A stretch of DNA of 64,000 nucleotides from Streptomyces sp. KL109B (GTDB lineage: Bacteria > Actinomycetota > Actinomycetes > Streptomycetales > Streptomycetaceae): contig NZ_JASERL010000001.1 of assembly GCF_030766935.1 (NCBI RefSeq), forward strand, positions 1 through 64,000, given 5' to 3'. How positions within the stretch are numbered: the stretch's first letter is position 1; the number at the start of each line of letters is the position of its first letter. Positions 61,332 to 64,000 of the stretch are shown here, piece by piece. The translations under genes and the position numbers were made by a program. The notes below the pieces were generated by a model. That model worked only from the letters and a program-made list of their open reading frames with translations, searched no databases and was not told the DNA's origin.

Positions 61332-61964
61332 ATGGATACCCATGCCATGAGCCACACAACGAGTACGGGGCTGCCCGCGGGGCCCGCGCCCGTGTCGCCG
61401 CCGCACGCGGAACGGACGGCCCCGCTGGCCCGGCCGCCGGCCCAGCGCACCGAAAGCCCCGAGCTGCCCGTGGCGCCCGCCGTGGACCTGTCGGCGCTGC
61501 GGCTTCCGGAGCTGCGCACGCTGCGCCGCGACTCGCAGCAGAACGAGGCGGACCTGAGTTACGTACGACGTCTGCTCCAGGGCCGGATCGACATCCTTCG
61601 GGCCGAGTTGGACCGGCGCAAGGACCCCGAGTCCCCGGTCGTGGACCGGCTCTCGGAGATCCTGCGCGACCAGCCCGCCGGGCACCGCTCCTCCGCCCGG
61701 CACGTCACGCTCGGCACGCCGCACAGCGAGGAGTTCGGGCGTCTCGCGCAGGAGATGCTCGCCGAGGTCGAGCTCTCCGACCTGGCGGCCCGCACGGACG
61801 ACGAGCTGCACACGGCGATGGGACGCCTCGTCCGCTACGAACAACAGGTCTCCCGCCGCCGCCACCAGCTTCAGCGCACGGCGGACGACTGCAGTGCGGA
61901 AATCGCTCGCCGCTATCGGGAGGGAGAGGCCCAGGTCGACGACCTCCTCGGCACCGTGCCGTAG
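61332..61964 (+). CDS. rsiG: c-di-GMP-dependent anti-sigma factor RsiG
   Basis: 210-aa anti-sigma factor that, with cyclic di-GMP, holds the sporulation sigma factor WhiG inactive. A Pro/Ala-rich N-terminal tail precedes a coiled-coil. The c-di-GMP signature E(x3)S(x2)R(x3)Q(x3)D occurs twice, once per helix: [16 protein letters not shown] and [16 protein letters not shown]. That double motif is the defining feature described for Streptomyces RsiG. Start may be the ATG at 61332 or the ATG at 61347; the ribosome site is unclear. whiG itself is not in the window. Confidence 0.93.
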   Translation: MDTHAMSHTTSTGLPAGPAPVSPPHAERTAPLARPPAQRTESPELPVAPAVDLSALRLPELRTLRRDSQQNEADLSYVRRLLQGRIDILRAELDRRKDPESPVVDRLSEILRDQPAGHRSSARHVTLGTPHSEEFGRLAQEMLAEVELSDLAARTDDELHTAMGRLVRYEQQVSRRRHQLQRTADDCSAEIARRYREGEAQVDDLLGTVP

Positions 61965-62002
61965 TCGGCGCCCCTGGTCCTCGTCACGCGGCACCGTGCG
62001 TT

Positions 62003-62138
62003 CGGGGCTCTGCCCCGGACCCCGCTGCTCAATCGCCGCAGGGGCTTGATGTGCCGAACCGGCTTTGAGCCTCGGCGGCGGATGACCACAATCAAGCCCC
62101 GCCGGCGTTTGAGGCGCGGGGTCCGGGGCGGAGCCCCG
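62003..62138. repeat. Inverted pair of family A repeats
   Basis: Copies at 62003-62050 and 62092-62138 in opposite orientation with a 41-bp spacer, between rsiG and the acetyltransferase gene. Probably also the rsiG terminator. Confidence 0.92.
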
Positions 62139-62179
62139 GGGCGTGGGGGAATTGGGGCGACACGGGCGATCGGCCCGCA

Positions 62180-62185
62180 TAGCGT
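62180..62185 (+). promoter_or_regulatory. Candidate leaderless -10 of the Eis-like gene
   Basis: TAGCGT, 6 nt before the ATG at 62192. Confidence 0.5.
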
Positions 62186-62191
62186 GAGCGC

Positions 62192-63469
62192 ATGCCCACC
62201 GATCCCCGCGAAGCGATAGACGTTCGGGCCGTCACCGAGGACGAGCTCCCCGACTGGTGCCGCGCCTTCAACACCGGCTTCCTGCGCCCCCCGATCGCGA
62301 CCCCGGAACGCGTCGCCAAGGTCCGCGCCCACTACGACCTCACCCGCACCTACGCCGCCTTCGCCCCCGCCGGCGGCACCGGCACCCGCCAAGTCGCCAC
62401 GTTCCGCTCGTTCGCGCAGGAACTCACCGTGCCGGGCGGCGCCACCGTGCCCACCGACGCGATCAGCACCGTCGCCGTCACCCCCACCCACCGCCGCCGC
62501 GGCCTGCTCTCCCGCATGATGACCGCCGACCTCGCCGACGCGAAGGAGCGCGGCGACGTCGCGGCGACCCTGATCGCGGCCGAGTACCCGATCTACGGCC
62601 GGTACGGGTTCGGGCCCGCGGCCACCGGCACCGTATGGGAGATCGACGTACCGCGGGCCGGCCTCGACCCCCGCTGGTCGGGCCCGGACGACGGCGGCCG
62701 GATCGACCTCGCGGACGCCGACGAGGTGCGCAAGGTCGGCCCCGAGCTGCACGAGCGGCTGCGTGCCCGCGTCGCCGGTGTGGTGACGCGCGGCGAGTTC
62801 TGGTGGCAGAACAGCACCGGCCTGTGGCCGACCCCGGACGACCCGTGGAAGGAGCCCTTCTACGCGGTGTACCGGAGCGCGCGCGGCGAGGTGGAAGGGC
62901 TCATCGTCTACGACGCGGACGACCACTGGGGCGACGCCAAGCAGCCGCTGAACACGGCGCGGGTGCGGGACCTGATCGCCGTCACGCCCGCCGCGGAGCG
63001 CGCCCTGTGGACGTACCTGTGCTCGGTCGACTGGGTCACCACGGTGCGGACCGGGCTGCGCGCCCCGGACGACCTGCTGCCGCACCTGCTGCCCGACCCG
63101 CGCGCCGCCCGCGTCGTGACGCAGGCAGACTTCCTGTGGGTGCGGATCCTGGATGTCGTACGGGCCCTGGAAGCGCGCTCGTACGACACCGGCGGGGAGT
63201 TCGTGTTCGAGGTGCTGGACGCCGCGGGGTTCGCGAACGGGCGGTTCAAGCTGACGGCGGCGCCCGGCGGGGCGGTTTGTTCGCCGAGCGCCGCCTCCCC
63301 GCAACTCACGGTCGACGTACGCGAGTTGGGGGCGCTGTGGCTGGGCGACGAGTCGGCGGTGCGGCTCGCCGCCCTGGGGCGGCTCGTGGAGCACGAGGCG
63401 GGGGCGGCCGCCGGATTCGGCGCCCTGCTGGCGACCTCGCGGCGCCCGTGGTGCCCCGACGTGTTCTGA
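62192..63469 (+). CDS. Eis-like GNAT acetyltransferase
   Basis: 425-aa cytoplasmic acetyltransferase of the Eis family. The N-terminal GNAT has the acetyl-CoA loop [17 protein letters not shown] and [13 protein letters not shown]; a second, degenerate GNAT and a C-terminal SCP2-like domain follow. The protein ends in PDVF, and in Eis the terminal Phe carboxylate acts as the general base. Mycobacterial Eis acetylates aminoglycosides and lysines; the substrate here is unknown. Probably leaderless. Confidence 0.92.
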   Translation: MPTDPREAIDVRAVTEDELPDWCRAFNTGFLRPPIATPERVAKVRAHYDLTRTYAAFAPAGGTGTRQVATFRSFAQELTVPGGATVPTDAISTVAVTPTHRRRGLLSRMMTADLADAKERGDVAATLIAAEYPIYGRYGFGPAATGTVWEIDVPRAGLDPRWSGPDDGGRIDLADADEVRKVGPELHERLRARVAGVVTRGEFWWQNSTGLWPTPDDPWKEPFYAVYRSARGEVEGLIVYDADDHWGDAKQPLNTARVRDLIAVTPAAERALWTYLCSVDWVTTVRTGLRAPDDLLPHLLPDPRAARVVTQADFLWVRILDVVRALEARSYDTGGEFVFEVLDAAGFANGRFKLTAAPGGAVCSPSAASPQLTVDVRELGALWLGDESAVRLAALGRLVEHEAGAAAGFGALLATSRRPWCPDVF

Positions 63470-63508
63470 CCGACCGGGCTCCCGGCTCCCCTCCGGAAGG
63501 GAGCCCGG

Positions 63509-63694
63509 TCAGCCGCTCTGGGCGAGGAGCATGACGAGGACTACTGCTCCGAGGCCGCTGATCACGGTGTTCTTGGCCTTGAGTCCGACGGAGAGAACGA
63601 TGAAGGCGATGATGCCCATCGGGCCGTACTTCCACTGGATGAGCTGCTCGAACCCGATGGCGAGCGCGGCGACGACGATGGCGAAGAGCGGCAT
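63509..63694 (-). CDS. Small two-TM membrane protein
   Basis: 61 aa: MPLFAIVVAALAIGFEQLIQ begins TM1, then a short WKYGP loop, TM2 (MGIIAFIVLSVGL), a KAKNTV turn and a third hydrophobic stretch (VISGLGAVVLVMLLAQSG). Conserved in style with small streptomycete membrane proteins, but I cannot name the family. AGGAGG precedes the ATG at 63694. Divergent from the GntR gene; a long inverted repeat lies between them. Confidence 0.8.
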   Translation of the reverse strand: MPLFAIVVAALAIGFEQLIQWKYGPMGIIAFIVLSVGLKAKNTVISGLGAVVLVMLLAQSG

Positions 63695-63734
63695 GGTCCT
63701 ACCTCCTTCGGGACCTTGTGGTCCGCGGTCCGAG

Positions 63735-63796
63735 TGGTGACCAACTTCCGGTGGCTGGACCGGGTTGCTGAACCAGGTCTTCGAAGTTGGTCACCA
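63735..63796. promoter_or_regulatory. Long inverted repeat between small membrane gene and GntR gene
   Basis: Perfect 14-bp arms TGGTGACCAACTTC (63735-63748) and GAAGTTGGTCACCA (63783-63796), 34 bp apart. Each arm contains a TTGGT-x-ACCA-type near-palindrome, so it may be two operator sites for the adjacent GntR regulator. Confidence 0.65.
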
Positions 63797-63874
63797 ACTC
63801 ATAGGTAGTTATCTCCGTTGAAGGGCGGCTCATAACCACCTTCGCCTCAACTCCCCAAAGATGGCGGGAAGTTG

Positions 63875-63880
63875 TAGTGT
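63875..63880 (+). promoter_or_regulatory. Candidate leaderless -10 of the GntR gene
   Basis: TAGTGT, 6 nt before the GTG at 63887. Confidence 0.5.
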
Positions 63881-63886
63881 TTGTCT

Positions 63887-64000
63887 GTGGATGCGGAGCA
63901 TGCTGCCGTCCATGGACGGCCCAGGTCACAGCGGCCGCGTCGGGCATACCGCGACGTGGCGGACGAGTTGCGCGACCGGATCACGTCCGGTCGTCTGAGT
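63887..64000 (+). CDS. GntR-family regulator, 5' end only
   Basis: The first 38 codons from the GTG at 63887, running off the window. After a basic start (MDAEHAAVHGRPRSQRPRR) comes AYRDVADELRDRITSGRLS, the standard opening helix of the GntR winged-helix domain. The rest is outside. It likely acts on the inverted repeat at 63735-63796 and the small membrane gene. Confidence 0.8.
   Translation, partial: MDAEHAAVHGRPRSQRPRRAYRDVADELRDRITSGRLS

Overview
The window is chromosomal DNA of a Streptomyces-like actinomycete. The sequence is very GC-rich, with GTG starts, many ATGA/GTGA gene overlaps and TANNNT -10 elements placed directly before start codons. It also carries genes I recognise from Streptomyces: glnR, nur, rsiG, mshD, ppk, pstSCAB, a Cys-containing leader peptide before a rhodanese, and DUF3099. 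From memory, the block from pst/ppk through glnR to nur matches the order of the S. coelicolor SCO413x-SCO419x core region. No rRNA, tRNA or CRISPR array was seen.

Layout. 0-4 kb: ABC transporter plus NarL-type two-component operon (all minus). 4-7.1 kb: FMN reductase and DHA2 exporter divergent from a TetR repressor, with two palindromic operators. 7.1-15.8 kb: a type IV secretion-like locus (VirD4-like, split VirB3/VirB4, VirB6/TrbL-like, VirB8-like and VirB2-like proteins, then a divergent transglycosylase/NlpC-P60 hydrolase). 16-22 kb: PAP2 phosphatase, secreted FAD oxidoreductase, a tiny CxCGW protein, a frameshifted TnpB-like gene, a lipoprotein. 22-33 kb: csoR, then phosphate and polyphosphate functions (DUF47-pit, pstSCAB with a four-unit PHO box, Nudix, CHAD protein, ppk). 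33-38 kb: GntR-controlled ABC exporter and mshD. 38-49.7 kb: secreted 5'-nucleotidase, two LmeA-like proteins, an MprAB-like pair beside an HtrA protease, LacI regulator, glnR, hydrolase, MoaD-like protein. 50-52 kb: leader peptide, cysA, sseC-like, DUF3099. 52-58 kb: FtsX-type ABC transporter and a LAL regulator. 58-64 kb: tiny membrane peptide, nitrobindin-like protein, nur, ygfZ, dtd, rsiG, Eis-like acetyltransferase, and a GntR gene cut by the window end.

What stands out most is repeats. About twenty copies of a ~48-bp GC-rich palindromic element (called family A here) and three copies of a second family (B) lie between genes. They also lie in frame inside four genes, always in low-complexity linkers. 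In one case two A copies plus a leucine-rich minisatellite form an open frame that exactly bridges an ABC ATPase gene and its permease gene. Short tandem duplications also lie over several stop codons.

Functional themes. High-affinity (Pst) and low-affinity (Pit) phosphate import sit beside polyphosphate synthesis and binding and a secreted nucleotidase. Metal, nitrogen and thiol control is represented by csoR, nur, glnR, mshD and the sulfurtransferase pair. The type IV secretion-like locus has no relaxase in the window, so its cargo is unknown.
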